64,000 nt of DNA, taken from the NCBI GenBank assembly GCA_009739215.1, contig VSJF01000003.1, forward strand, positions 744,001 through 808,000, given 5' to 3'. The translations under genes were made by a program, and so were the position numbers. Below are positions 47,048 through 57,994 of this stretch, piece after piece. This DNA comes from Floccularia luteovirens. Lineage: Eukaryota; Basidiomycota; Agaricomycetes; Agaricales; Squamanitaceae. The notes under the pieces were generated by a model. That model had not been told where the DNA came from and ran no database searches. It worked only from the letters and a program-made list of their open reading frames with translations. Each line of letters opens with the position of its first letter. Within the stretch, counting starts at the first letter, position 1.

Positions 47048-48749
47048 TTAGCCAACATCCATGTTAACTGGATCTTCTGTTCCAAAAAGATCATTGTCTT
47101 CTTCATCAACATCAGCTCCAGTCTCATCATTACCAACGGTGTCAGGATCTGTATCATCCGCAACATCTGCCACAATACCCTCCTTTTTAAGCCTTTGCAT
47201 TTCTTTCATCTCGTCGCGCTGTGATAATTTCATTTCCAAATCAACTGTTAACTTCTTCAAAGCATCCTCGAAGCGTTTCTACCACATGAGTGAGTAAAAA
47301 ATTTCGATAGCACTTGAAGTCTTGTACCTTTATGAGTGGATTTGCTGAGCTTGCAATTTCGTTTCGTTTTTTTGCTACTGCAGCTTCCAGGTCTCGAATC
47401 TCTTCATTAAGTAGTTTCCTGGCTTGAACCATATCATCGTCATCGTCATCGTCATCATCCTCGTCACTGTCATCATCATCATCATCCTCTTCCTCATCAC
47501 CATCAGCTTCTTCATCTTCTTCATCACCCAATGCCAGATCCAACTCGGCAGCCAGTTCTTCGTCAATGTCTCCATTACCCTCGACATCGTCGTTTTCATC
47601 GTCACCTTCATCATCCATGTCACCTCCAGGAGTTGGCGCATCTCCTATATCAGAAATAGCTGGTGTTGGCGCATCAAGAGGGTCTTCACGATCAATAAAT
47701 TCCGAATCCGACACATCCGGATTCACATTCTCGAGAATATCTAGATAGTGGCGCTGAATAAACAGAATTTAAATGATTCAGTTGGAAATACCATATTTAA
47801 CCTCCGTAGCAAGGGCGTCTTCGTCCAACAGTCTCTCTACTTCCTGTTCCACGCTCTCAATAGTCTACAACATATATGAGTTTGAGAAACGCTGCAGAAT
47901 TGAAATAATTCACACGTCTATTGACACGCTTACGAAACCTACGTTTCCGTACATGGTGTAGAGGGGGCGTAATACCATGTGGCCAGATGAATTCATCAAT
48001 GTTAAAATTCCTTTGGTTGACCACATGTTCGTCGCTCTGAATTTTGCCATCAACGACAAGCATCTACACAAGCTGATATGAGTAAGATGAGGTCGCAACG
48101 GGTATAAAATTACTGGACCTGACATATATCTGCTACTTTGAACATTTGCTTGTTATCTAGAGTCTTTTGAGATTCAATAATACAGGGAAGATCCACAAGT
48201 TTTGCATTATAGGTGTTTGATCCTATGTGAAATACAGCCCGTCGAGAATCTGAAAGATGATCTAAATTTTCGTCTCTGGTAGACTTATATTCTGACCTTA
48301 TTACCTTTGAATTTGAACCAAACATCATGAGATATTTCTCTTGAGGCAACCATTTTCCTCATCTTCTCCAAATCCTCTCCGGGAGGCATACGTAGTATGA
48401 ACTGCTCTTCGAATGCCAAATCTTCGTCGTCTGAGTCCAGTTCTCGGTCATATTGACCCAAAAATGACATTCCTGGAGCTTGTGCGGCTGCCTTTTCGCT
48501 TAGCTTTAGCTTCAGCTTAGGCTGCAATTTTGGCCTCGCTGTTGAAGATCTCGTAGTACGTTCTGTAGCCTCCATTGCGTTGTGAGTTATAGTGTGGCTA
48601 GAGCTTCTCAAACGGGAAGACGAGGCGATGGAATTGTTTTGGACAGATTTAGGTTGTGAGTAACGCGAACTAGTAACACCATTCGTCGATGAGCCACGCT
48701 GAAATTCAATAGCTTCTGTGTCATCAACGACTATAAGGTCGTCGTCCAT
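47048..48749 (-). CDS. TFIID subunit TAF7
   Basis: The first in-frame ATG is 48749 (MDDDLIVVDDTEAIEF). The TAFII55 N-terminal domain follows: FEEQFILRMPPGEDLEKMRK, SHDVWFKFKDSRRAVFHIGS, NTYNAKLVDLPCIIESQKTL, DNKQMFKVADICQMLVV and EFIWPHGITPPLHHVRKRRF. The middle carries an extreme acidic tract of Asp/Glu (about 47430-47600) encoded by CAT/CTT-type trinucleotide runs on the + strand. A coiled coil follows (ARKLLNEEIRDLEAAVAKKR) and the protein ends DPVNMDVG at 47048. TAF7 is part of TFIID and inhibits the TAF1 acetyltransferase until initiation. About six exons; intact. Confidence 0.95.
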
Positions 48750-48820
48750 CTGAGAGGTCGTATTCAAAGTTGTATTTACGGATTAAAGATGTCACGCATA
48801 GTGTCACATGTTTTAGATAT

Positions 48821-50097
48821 TTATGAAGGCTGGAATTGTATTCTAATCGGACTTCCCACTATTGCAAAGTATGCAGTAATAGAACCAAGCGCTAAACCAA
48901 AGAAACCCCAGCGCATTCTGTCATATTCGACATCTTCGGGTGTCCTCAGACTTTTTCTACTGCTCATCGAATGCAGGTCTGACCAAGTCACTGGCAATAG
49001 GGCACGATAAAACTTAGTAGAATTACTAGACTTGACCACCTGACTAGAGCTATTGGCAGTTTCGAACACCCTTCGCGCATGAGATACGAGAGATGGATAA
49101 GATTGTGATACATGAGTTTTCAAAAACGAGTTTGGGTATGGAGGATCGACCAGGAGGAGTATATGTGCAGCCAGCAGAATATCCAAGGACGTCAACCTTC
49201 AAAACTATAATTCAGATTGTCACATAGAACTAGAAGGTATCATGTTTACCTGTTTTGGTAGAATTGTGTACCACCGCCCAGAAGGCGTGAAAATACAGCA
49301 AAAGTTGCGTTAGCTTTTTCCAAAACCTAAAAAGCAAGGCGGTTATTATAATATTCTGCGGAAGCATCCTATATAGCTACCTTTTCCCGTTCAAAGGCTT
49401 GTAAAAAAGTCGGTTTTGGGTTTTCTTTCTTTTTATGATGCCACAATCCGTTAGGCTTTTCCTTCTTTTTTTCATTCTCCATTTCAACAGTAGCGAGACT
49501 CCAGAGTCCTGCAGCTTCAAGGCGAGGCCGGTACAGTTCACGTATTTTACCAGGAACATAATACCTTTGTGGGATAGGCATTAGTGACACCAATGTTGAA
49601 TGTGTAATGCTTTCCCAGTTCATTTGGTTTGAATATAACGTATAGGACTAGTACATTGAGCAGTCATTCAAAATGAATATTTTGCACCCACCACTAGATT
49701 GCCCACATTGGAGCTAACATGTGCACACCAAGCAGTATTTTGGGCAGCCTCTTTAGGGGTTAACGCAGAGTCGGGATTTGAACTCTCCTCAGTTTTGTTG
49801 AGGCCAGCAACATATTTGACAATAGATGCAAAAGATGAAATTTGTTGTTGGCCATGTTCAAGACAAGGTAATTGACCTAGTTTTAAGTTTAACGAGGGAT
49901 TTATACAACACCATATTCCACTTACCAGAAACAGACGAGTCTAGGTCAACACATTCCACAACAGTAAATGCTCCTGGAATAGTGATCTGCAGATACAGAA
50001 CTGTGGCGAGACACTGAGGGTCAAATGAAGAGAGACCCCATTGCCCTGGCCAAATGTGGAGAACAATGTCTGAAGCCCCAAGTTGTTTGTCGTTCAT
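48821..50097 (-). CDS. metaxin/SAM37-like mitochondrial outer-membrane protein
   Basis: The start at 50097 gives MNDKQLGASDIVLHIWPGQW and GLSSFDPQCLATVLYLQITI, the thioredoxin-like N-terminal domain of metaxin/Sam37. Next is PCLEHGQQQISSFASIVKYV, then AAQNTAWCAHVSSNVGNLV. A GST-like C-terminal domain follows: WESITHSTLVSLMPIPQRYY with VPGKIRELYRPRLEAAGLWS, an unusual Lys-rich insert (ENEKKKEKPNG), then SLDILLAAHILLLVDPPYPN and YPSLVSHARRVF. Near the end is a hydrophobic span WGFFGLALGSITAYFAIVG, a likely outer-membrane anchor. The SAM complex inserts beta-barrel proteins. Five or six exons. The TAF7 start codon is about 70 bp from this stop, in tandem. Confidence 0.88.
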
Positions 50098-50787
50098 TTT
50101 AATGAAGAACCGTGTTCTATATACAGCTTGGTGAGTCCATGGTGATAAGCAAAAACTTTGATTTAAAACACAACCAAGCAACCGTAAATACTACATTGTT
50201 CCGTTTACATAATGCCAATAACATATTGAAGTCCTTAAGCTGCTTTCAGACCAATGACTATCATGAAGCTCAGCTACCAACTTCTTGAATTCCACTGACA
50301 GCCGTTTTATATTATTATAAACATGTGATACAGCGGAACATGTTGGACGTGGACCGCCGGGCCGTAAGAACTTAGAAGGATGTCATGCAGTTGTCATGCA
50401 GCGTCGTGCGTAAACTCCAGGCCATACATTTGTGTGACGCACAAAGGTGCATAGTTACCTAATGGGCTGGGTAAATCCATGTAGGCATTTGATCAGATTA
50501 CATCCTTGGTTCAGGACTTTTTACCGACTCAGGTGCTTCACATTCACACTCTAGGCAGAGTCTTCATAGAAAATGCTCGTCATCGGTTTAGCTTTTATGA
50601 TGTTACTCTGGGGACTTCTGACGGGCCGATAATTCAATACTGGAAAAATTTCGGCGAGGAAACAGCTCCCAAGCTGACACCACAATACAGTTTATGTTTC
50701 AAGCCATGAAAAGCTATCATTAGCGCATTGGTTAAATATGTGGGACCAGAGACACGTAGCTGAAGATCACCTACGTACTCTTTTGAC
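50098..50787. other. 690-bp divergent intergenic region
   Basis: Lies upstream of metaxin (-) and pectate lyase (+). An open frame at 50506-50709 has no family resemblance. I see nothing else that can be supported. Confidence 0.5.
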
Positions 50788-52467
50788 ATGAAGTTGTTAT
50801 CTTGGCTTGTTGTTGCGTCCTGCACGTTAGTTCATTGTTGTTCTGCGTTGCTCGCCTTTCCTGGCGCTGAAGGTAATCCCAGTCGTTGCAATTACTAAAT
50901 AACTTAGGTACAATTATCATTCAATAGGATTCGGCGCCCAAGCAACAGGTGGTAGGGGTGGTTCAGTCTACATCGTTACCAACCTCAATGACTCTGGCGC
51001 TGGGAGTTTCCGTGATGCGGTCTCGCAATCTAATCGAGTAAGTCTGCGTTTCCCTTTAGGTACCTGTATAATAACGCCCATTTCAGATCGTTGTTTTTGC
51101 AGTCGGTGGAATAATTAACATAACTAGTAGGATTGTCGTCAGCAGCCACGTTACAATAGCTGGCCAAACCGCCCCAGGACAAGGCATCACCGTCTATGGA
51201 AACGGTATTTCTTACTCCTCGGCCAGCAATACTATCACCCGATATATTCGTTACAGGATGGGAAAGAATGGTCTGGGCCATTTAGTCATCCGATTGCGCA
51301 TTGCTGAAACAGTGTATCCATAGGAGACTCTGGAAAAGATACTATCACTATCGCTAATGGTGATAACATGATTTTTGATCATGTCAGTGTTTCTTGGGGG
51401 AGAGACGAGACCTTCTCTATAAACGGAGATGTATCCAACGTTACCATATCCGACTCAATCATTGCGCAAGGCCTCGAAACCCATTCATGTGGAGGTCTTA
51501 TCCAGACAGATGGAGGTGTTAGTATCATCCGCACTCTATATATCGATAATCAGACACGGAATCCTAAAGTCAAAGGAGTGAACGAATTTATTAACAACGT
51601 GGTAAGTTTGAAGTATCCCACACTGAACGTATATCTTAGCCTACCGGTTCTTCGTAGGTCTACAATTGGGGTGGCGGAGGTGGCTACATCGCAGGAGATT
51701 CCGCCGGACCGTCTGAGGCAAATATTATCAACAATATTTTCATCAGGTCAGAGTCAGCCAATCTTTCATAGAATCGAAAGGCTGACAATGAATTTTTGGC
51801 AGTGGTCCATCTACCACGATTCATCCATGTAAGTCCTTGAATTATAGGACGCACATGTACGTTGGAACGTTTTTTTTTACAGTTACGCGCGGAAATGCCA
51901 ACTTCCATACATTCGTATCAAACAACTACTATGATCCGGACCAAGACGGAACACTCAATGGCTTTGTCCTCTCCTCGACAACAGAGAATTATTCCGATGT
52001 TGACTTCCAATCTGTGAAATATAATTATCCCACAGTCAAAACGCTACTCAGTCCAGTCGACGCGTTAGCTAAAGTGAAGGCATCTGCTGGAGCAAGCAAA
52101 TCAAGGGATCGTGTCGACTCTTATCTCATTAATACTGAGCTTGGTTCTCTTGGTAAAGTGGGTGCCTTGATTACCGATCCATCGGCAGCCCCAATGAATG
52201 GTCCAGGGCCTATCACTGGAGGAACTGTAAGGACCTTGTCTTTGAATAAGACACTAGAAACTGATGACCATCTCTAGGCGCCTGTAGATACCGATAAGGA
52301 TGGAATACCAGATGCGTATGAAAGCGCTCATGGTACAAATCCCAATGTCAATGATTCTGCGAACATTTCCTCAAACGGATATGCTAGTGAGTTGTCACCT
52401 CCCTTAAATTAGTTGTGGCTTAGACATTATGATAGACATAGAAAACTATATCAACTCATTGGTATAA
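50788..52467 (+). CDS. secreted pectate lyase (beta-helix, PL1-like)
   Basis: The start at 50788 gives a signal peptide MKLLSWLVVASCTLVHCCSA, then LLAFPGAEGFGAQATGGRGG and VYIVTNLNDSGAGSFRDAVS, the usual pectate-lyase N-terminus. The beta-helix repeats show RIVVSSHVTIAGQTAPGQGI, RYIRYRMGKNG, NMIFDHVSVSWGRDETFSIN and HSCGGLIQTDGG. The C-terminus is TDKDGIPDAYESAHGTNPNV followed by GYANIENYINSLV. Asp-rich loops like this are common in bacterial pectate lyases and may bind calcium. Eight or so exons, all in frame, with stop at 52465-52467. The enzyme would cleave polygalacturonate in plant cell walls by beta-elimination. The presence of introns shows it is settled in the fungal genome even if the family came from bacteria. 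Confidence 0.92.
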
Positions 52468-52580
52468 ATACTGTGTATCCACGACATAACTACGACAAGA
52501 AAGCAATTGGATAACAACTACATAACCATATATCAGAGCAACAATAAAAATTTTACATGATTAACAACATAACAGTAGGA

Positions 52581-53848
52581 TCAAGACTTGTTTTGTTTGG
52601 TCTTATCTTCAAGATCTTCTCTTGAGTTGTCGGAGCTCTGCTCCGTGTCGGTATGGGCAAACGTCGCGGGGTCATACCAGCTGATGCTTTCTGGAACTGG
52701 AGTTTGGGTGACAACCTTCAAACTGACAGCTCTACGCTTGTCAATTCGGGGGCGGGTTGGCTTGTGCTGTTCCTATATTGCGTGCCACTAATCACTATGG
52801 GAGAATTCAACTGTGCAAAAATACAAACCGTCGATAATGCAGTAGAAGGTGGTTCCATTAATCTTTGTTTTTTTGCAGGGCTCTCTTCAGATTCCTCACG
52901 GAGGACCGCAACAGACATGCTAAGGGGAAGGCTAGCAGTCCTACGAGCCAGAGGTTTCTTTGCTGGTGGCTTTGGAAGTTGGATATGCTCTTCAGTTAGT
53001 ATGCCTTGTGATTCCAGAAACTCTGAATGACAGCAATAAGCGAAAAATAATGAGGCCACATAGATATAAAACATACCGCGCGTGCGGTATCTGAAGACGA
53101 AAGTTACGAAAGTACTCGGTGTATCATTCTGCTGGCTTCCTCCATAATCCTGCAAGTTCCATGTTGCTGGGTATTGCTCGACTGCGTTTGTTTCGTCTCC
53201 AAATCTGACGATAAATGTGAGCTGAAATCATAAGAAGAATATGGAAATTTCCAACCCTATGGAAAGTTCACCGAATTTGCGCTTTCCAAGTATCACGTCT
53301 GGTACTTTATTTGGAGGGTTTGGTGTTTTGCTTGTAAGACGTTCAACTCTCTTGATACGCAAAATGATCATCCCAATATCTTTACTGGAACCTTGTTCTG
53401 TAGCACTAATGACCACTTCTCCTTCAAAGGTATGTTAACAGAACATTTCTGCAGACCAGACATTCACATACCATCATCTGGAGCCCTTTTAAACATAAAT
53501 GGTCTCTCTGTGTTGTGTGACGTCCTAACACCAGATCTTGAGGCAATGCCCTCACCGAAGAGAAAACGACCAGGAACGACGTATCCATCAAGCGTAATGT
53601 AAGCACAGGAATCTACATTACCTCCATGGTCCCTCCAGTATACGGTGAAAGGCTGTAAAGTGCATCACATTAATTACGATGATGGAAGTGGCTAATGGTG
53701 AATTGAGTGGCGTAAGACTCACCTGGCCTTCCTCGCTAGGTATCCAGCACGATACACGATGGGCCCTTGAGTCTTCAGCAACCAAATACTCTGGAACCGC
53801 TTTGCCATTGATGACAATCCATGCGGAGAACCCACGGTGGGTAAGCAT
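52581..53848 (-). CDS. DUF7918-type conserved fungal protein
   Basis: The start at 53848 gives MLTHRGFSAWIVINGKAVPE and YLVAEDSRAHRVSCWIPSEE, then PFTVYWRDHGGNVDSCAYIT with LDGYVVPGRFLFGEGIASRS, VRTSHNTERPFMFKR and DIGMIILRIKRVERLTSKTP. This matches a family of agaricomycete proteins with one conserved N-terminal beta-rich domain and a variable tail. The function is unknown. A short segment with FVTFVFRYRTR follows. The tail carries basic/Pro motifs (LPKPPAKKPLARRT, SPAKKQRLM) that could be nuclear signals and ends EDLEDKTKQNKS at 52581. Six exons in frame. Mushroom genomes often hold many copies; here there is one. Confidence 0.8.
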
Positions 53849-54172
53849 AAATTTTTTAAGTTGTTGCCGCCCAGGCGGGGGTCACCAGGATAGTTGTTCC
53901 TTCAAAATCGATACTGTAAAGGGTCGAAAGGCCTTATATGCAACTCAATGAAGTGAAGTCACTCACCAAATGGAAGTAGAAACTAATTGAAAAGTTATGA
54001 AAGGTAGCTGTAGAGTTTTGAAGTTTGATTTTGATACTTATAAGTAACTGCACCCGGATGTTCGAAATGATCTGCAGTTTCGATCGCGTTTGGTCACGTG
54101 AACCTTTATTCACCATTTATACGTGAACGCGTAAATCATACTTTACCATCAAATTCAACTACAAAACTAAAG
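53849..54172. other. 324-bp divergent promoter region
   Basis: Lies between DUF7918 (-) and the AP endonuclease (+). GTCACGTGAA with a CACGTG core sits at 54095-54100, about 75 bp upstream of the AP endonuclease start. Confidence 0.5.
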
Positions 54173-55514
54173 ATGCCACCAGCAAAATCCTCTTCGAAGA
54201 GGAGCATCGACAATGAAGCCGACACGAACACCTCAGCGCCATTACAGAAGAAAGTCAAGATAGGAAAAGAACTGAAGTTAGATGCCCAACCCACCAACAA
54301 AGTCCTACCTTCTCAAATTGTATTCCCACCGCGCATACCAAATACTTTTCGGTTGGCGACTTGGAACATATGTAGTTTGGCTTCAAGTCAGAAAAAGGTG
54401 TCCCTTACAGCATGTTGAAAATGACCTTTCCGGCTAAACAACAGTTATGTAGGGATTCAAATACTACATAGAAGCGGAGGATCCAGATATCCTGGTTCTC
54501 ACAGAGACAAAGGTATTATATCAATCTGTCACGTTAGTATCTTGAACAGCTTACATCTTGTTAGGTCAATGATATCCCTAGTGACCAGCTGTTGATAGAA
54601 CGTTTTCCATTTTCGTATTGGTCCATTTCTGATAAGAAATCTTATGGTAAGAAGCTTTTGGTTAAGTTTTTACATCCACAAACCTTTTTTTCCCAGCTGG
54701 CACTGCCGTGTTATCTAAGTACAAGCCACTTTCTGTAACCCAGGAACTCCCAGGACACCCAGATCCATCTTCTGTAAAGGGAAGGATCATCACCTTAGAA
54801 TTCGAAACTTGCTACGTAATTGGGACATATGTCATAAATGCAGGGGTGGAATTAAAGGCAAGCATCTTGGTTGCTGTGATAAGTGTATAAAACTAAGTGA
54901 TATGCTATAGACCCTGGATGAGAAAAAGGTGTGGAACTTGCATTTTGAAGCTTACATTCGAGAGCTCGACAAAAAGAAACCTGTTATCTGGACTGGAGAT
55001 TTAAACGTTGCTCCTTCTGAAATGGGTCAGCTGACTCTCCCAAACCTGGCCCCTCGTTATTAACATGTTTCAGATTTAACAAACGCCAAGAAGAATTGGA
55101 ACAAGACCCCAGGGTATACGGAAGCTGAGACAACTGCCTTTCGAAATATTTTAGATCCACCAGCAGAATCAGGTGCTAATAATTTGGTTGACATTTGGCG
55201 TCATCTGCATCCGACAAGTAGACATTATACATACTTTTCATACAGATTTAACTGCAGAATGAAAGGTATTGGCTGGAGGCTAGATATATGTGAGTACCTA
55301 CCTCATAACTTTTAATAATCGTATTTCCGCTGATTCAAATTTAGTTGTGTTGAGTGAGCGATTGATAGGACGTGTAAAGATGGTGAACCAATTACAGTAT
55401 TCTTTTGATCCACAAGCCTTCTGATATTGATTACAACAGTGCGAAATTCGTAGCGAAATATACGGCGCCTCAGATCACTGTCCGGTTGTGATGGAAATAG
55501 AGGGCACTCTTTGA
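54173..55514 (+). CDS. AP endonuclease, exonuclease III/APE1 family
   Basis: The start at 54173 gives MPPAKSSSKRSIDNEADTNT and a Lys-rich nuclear-type N-terminus. The catalytic domain shows the metal and active-site residues of the family: N in RLATWNIC, E in ILVLTETKV, D and N in WTGDLNVAP, and D-H in GASDHCPVVMEI. Other landmarks are GTAVLSKYKPL, KVWNLHFEAYIRELDKKKPV, NNLVDIWRHLHP, YTYFSYRFNCRMKGIGWRLD. It nicks DNA 5' of abasic sites in base excision repair. Seven or eight exons; intact. The last residues are EIEGTL with the stop at 55512-55514. Confidence 0.95.
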
Positions 55515-55564
55515 ATATTAGAAGCTATACAGAAATGATGCTGCACAAATAGTTCCAAGTACAT

Positions 55565-55647
55565 GGGGGCATAGCTCAGTTGGGAGAGCAGTAGACTGAA
55601 GTTCGCATGTATTCTAAAGGTCCCGCGTTCGATCCGCGGTGCCCCCA
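55565..55647 (+). tRNA. tRNA-Phe(GAA) with 10-nt intron
   Basis: The mature sequence is identical to the gene at 26158 (acceptor GGGGGCA/TGCCCCC, loop CTGAAG, discriminator A). Only the intron differs: 10 nt (TTCGCATGTA) instead of 9. A T-run (about 55649-55656) just after the gene is a good RNA polymerase III terminator. Confidence 0.96.
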
Positions 55648-55827
55648 TTTTTTTTTCTGTCTGGATAATTATTCTGTTAATATACTGGGTCTTTATATTT
55701 TGGATGATTGATCATCTCATAGAAATCATGTGGGTGAATGAGATATAGCCGGAGTGGGGAGAACAATGGGTGCAGCAAATACAAATTGCGGGTACAGACA
55801 GTGTGTAACTCAGAATCATTATATATT

Positions 55828-57127
55828 TCAATACTCTCCAAAACGAACATGCCCCGTCCGTTCCGCGTGTTCACGGGCACCTTTTTCTCCCTTGAGACCT
55901 TGTCCACAATCCTGAAAAAAAACTTAGTTATTGGCTATTAACATGAAATAACTGAGGTTATAATCACTTCGCATTTTAAATCAAAAGTTGAGGTGTTGGT
56001 ATAAGCCTTTTTCGCACGTAGAATATCCGCCAGCTTAGTAGCTGCTAGAATAATGGGGTCTGAATCATCATCAAGTGAATCCTTCTGAGGCTGTCAGAAA
56101 TGATATAATGGCACCAGCGGAAGGTATTTTACCACGGGGAATAATGTCTGGTGCCACTCCGGCGGAGCTTCCGGCATTGGTGCGAGGGATGCTGCGTCGT
56201 AATGGATCCCGGAATAAACCAGAATACACCGCATACCAGTGGTCGCATCAGCGCCCATTGGGGTGTAGTGATCGATACGACCCGTCTCGACATCAACGCT
56301 TGCAATTTCTGTGCGATAATGCGTTGCTAAAATCGACAATTCGATTGCTCCACCCCAAGAGTTGGGTTTTGTGATAGTAGCAATATATTGGGTAGGAGGC
56401 ATTCTTACTCATAACAGCAGTCAAGTTGACGAACGTATATCACGCTGCTGTAAGCTCGCTTACCCAAGGATAGCTTCATTGAATGTCACTGGATCATTCC
56501 TTATCCCATCTGCTACGACTGGGGGCTAAAGATTAGAATTGATATGACATTTACGGACATTTAACGCTTACTCTTGCGCATCTCTGAAGCTTTTGACATG
56601 CTTTGCGCAAAGACAAGAGCAACGGAAGAAAAAAGACATGAATTATCATCTGGTGTGGTCTATCACAGGATATAACTCTAGAAATTATGGGTGTGAAGAC
56701 CATCAACTTACCCTATGGATAAGAACGCCTCCATCAGTTTCAACGTAGTCTGGACCATCTGCTGTTGGAGGAGCTAAGGGTACGGTGTTTGTATTTGCAC
56801 TTGGAGAGGAGGTTGGTTGTAGTGATACATGGGGTTCAGATGATTCATTGACAATGATCTGCTCAGAAGTTTTCAGGCCTAGGCTGGTTAGAGGTAATTC
56901 CGGTACAATGATGAGAGGTCGAGGAGGATAACCTGATTTGACTAAGACAGATGTCAGAATTATGAATGGAGTGAGATAAGATGAGACACACGGATCTGCC
57001 GGGAAGGCAAGATGCCAGTCGCGGAGTGAATCTCACGCAGCAGGTCTTGGACAGTAAGATCATCTTGATCTGTGGCAAGATGAATGGTAGACACGCCATT
57101 CGGGTGACGCAAACGAACGGACGCCAT
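55828..57127 (-). CDS. OTU1/YOD1 deubiquitinase
   Basis: The start at 57127 gives MASVRLRHPNGVSTIHLATD, a UBX-like beta-grasp domain. The OTU domain has the Cys box VVPDDNSCLFSSVALVFAQS, then NSWGGAIELSILATHYRTEI and IASVDVETGRIDHYT, with the His box LVYSGIHYDAASLAP. The C-terminus is a zinc-finger end DCGQGLKGEKGAREHAERTG, HVRFGEY and the stop at 55830-55828, as in yeast Otu1. Otu1 trims ubiquitin chains on clients of the Cdc48/p97 ATPase and acts in ER-associated degradation. About six exons; intact. Confidence 0.95.
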
Positions 57128-57286
57128 CACTGTTATTGCAGTCCAATTTCAAATCAGATCAATCCACTTCTCGCTCTTTTCATATAACGTCATCTGTTGC
57201 CCTTTGCTTGTCCTCTCTATGTCATTCCTTCTCCTGTGCGTCAGACCTACGTCATTCCATTCATGGTAAAACCACTTCAAAACATC

Positions 57287-57304
57287 TATATAAACCCCCC
57301 TTTT
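57287..57304 (+). promoter_or_regulatory. TATA box and STRE-like site of the HSP12-type gene
   Basis: TATATAAA (57287-57294) is followed by CCCCCCTTTT, which holds a CCCCT stress-response element (57297-57301). They lie about 140-155 bp upstream of the start codon at 57441. In yeast HSP12 is driven by STREs through Msn2/4; the same logic here is an inference. A pyrimidine-rich leader follows. Confidence 0.55.
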
Positions 57305-57440
57305 CCTCTCAAAACTTATCGTTACTTCTCTTCCACAACCCACAACCACTTTTAACAACCAAAGTGCGTGTCTTAGCATTTTTGCCCTGCTCAACTACTC
57401 ATTCTCAATTTCTTTTAGCCTTCTTCACAACTTTATCAAT

Positions 57441-57865
57441 ATGTCCGACGCCGGTCGCCAATCTTTCACCGACAAAGCTGGCTCTGCCATGAAGGTTTGT
57501 TCACCCGCATGCCTGGTTTTGTCATTGTACTAATGACTTGCTTACTTGGCACAGCCCGATTCGCAGAAGGGCACCATGGAACAAACCACTGACTATGTCA
57601 AAGGCACCGCGGATTCCGCGACATCTACTTTGCAACCTAATGTATTTATTTTCTCAAGTTGTGTAGGTGTTTTATCTCACCATTTTCTTTAGAGTCAGAA
57701 ATCTGGTACTCAAAGAGCTGGAGATGCCGTAAGTGGCAACTCCAACGAAAATCAGGTAAGTTTTGGACCGTCTGACTGATCTCATCCATACTTATATGTT
57801 CTTGCCAGGGTTCAATGATGGACAAAGTCAAGGACACCATCGGTATGGGAAAGAACAACAACTAA
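57441..57865 (+). CDS. HSP12/HSP9-type stress protein
   Basis: A small hydrophilic protein of about 90 residues: MSDAGRQSFTDKAGSAMKPD, SQKGTMEQTTDYVKGTADSA, TSTLQPN, SQKSGTQRAGDAVSGNSNEN, QGSMMDKVKDTIGMGKNNN. It matches the fungal Hsp9/Hsp12/WH11 family, which is disordered in solution, folds into amphipathic helices on membranes and protects them under stress. Four exons separated by about 50-60 nt introns. Start and stop codons are clear. A TATA box and an STRE-like site upstream fit stress control. Confidence 0.94.
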
Positions 57866-57994
57866 ATGTTTAACTTTACCAGATGTGTGTAGTTCCAGCG
57901 ATTGTATATTTGTATAATTACATCAATTATTATTGTTTCCTTAAGAAAATATAATCAGGTGCAACAGCATAGGTGCTCAACAACTATCACATTG

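Noticed and set aside
47424..47744. Ile/Val-rich open frames antisense to TAF7
   Set aside because: They are the complement of the Asp/Glu-coding trinucleotide runs.
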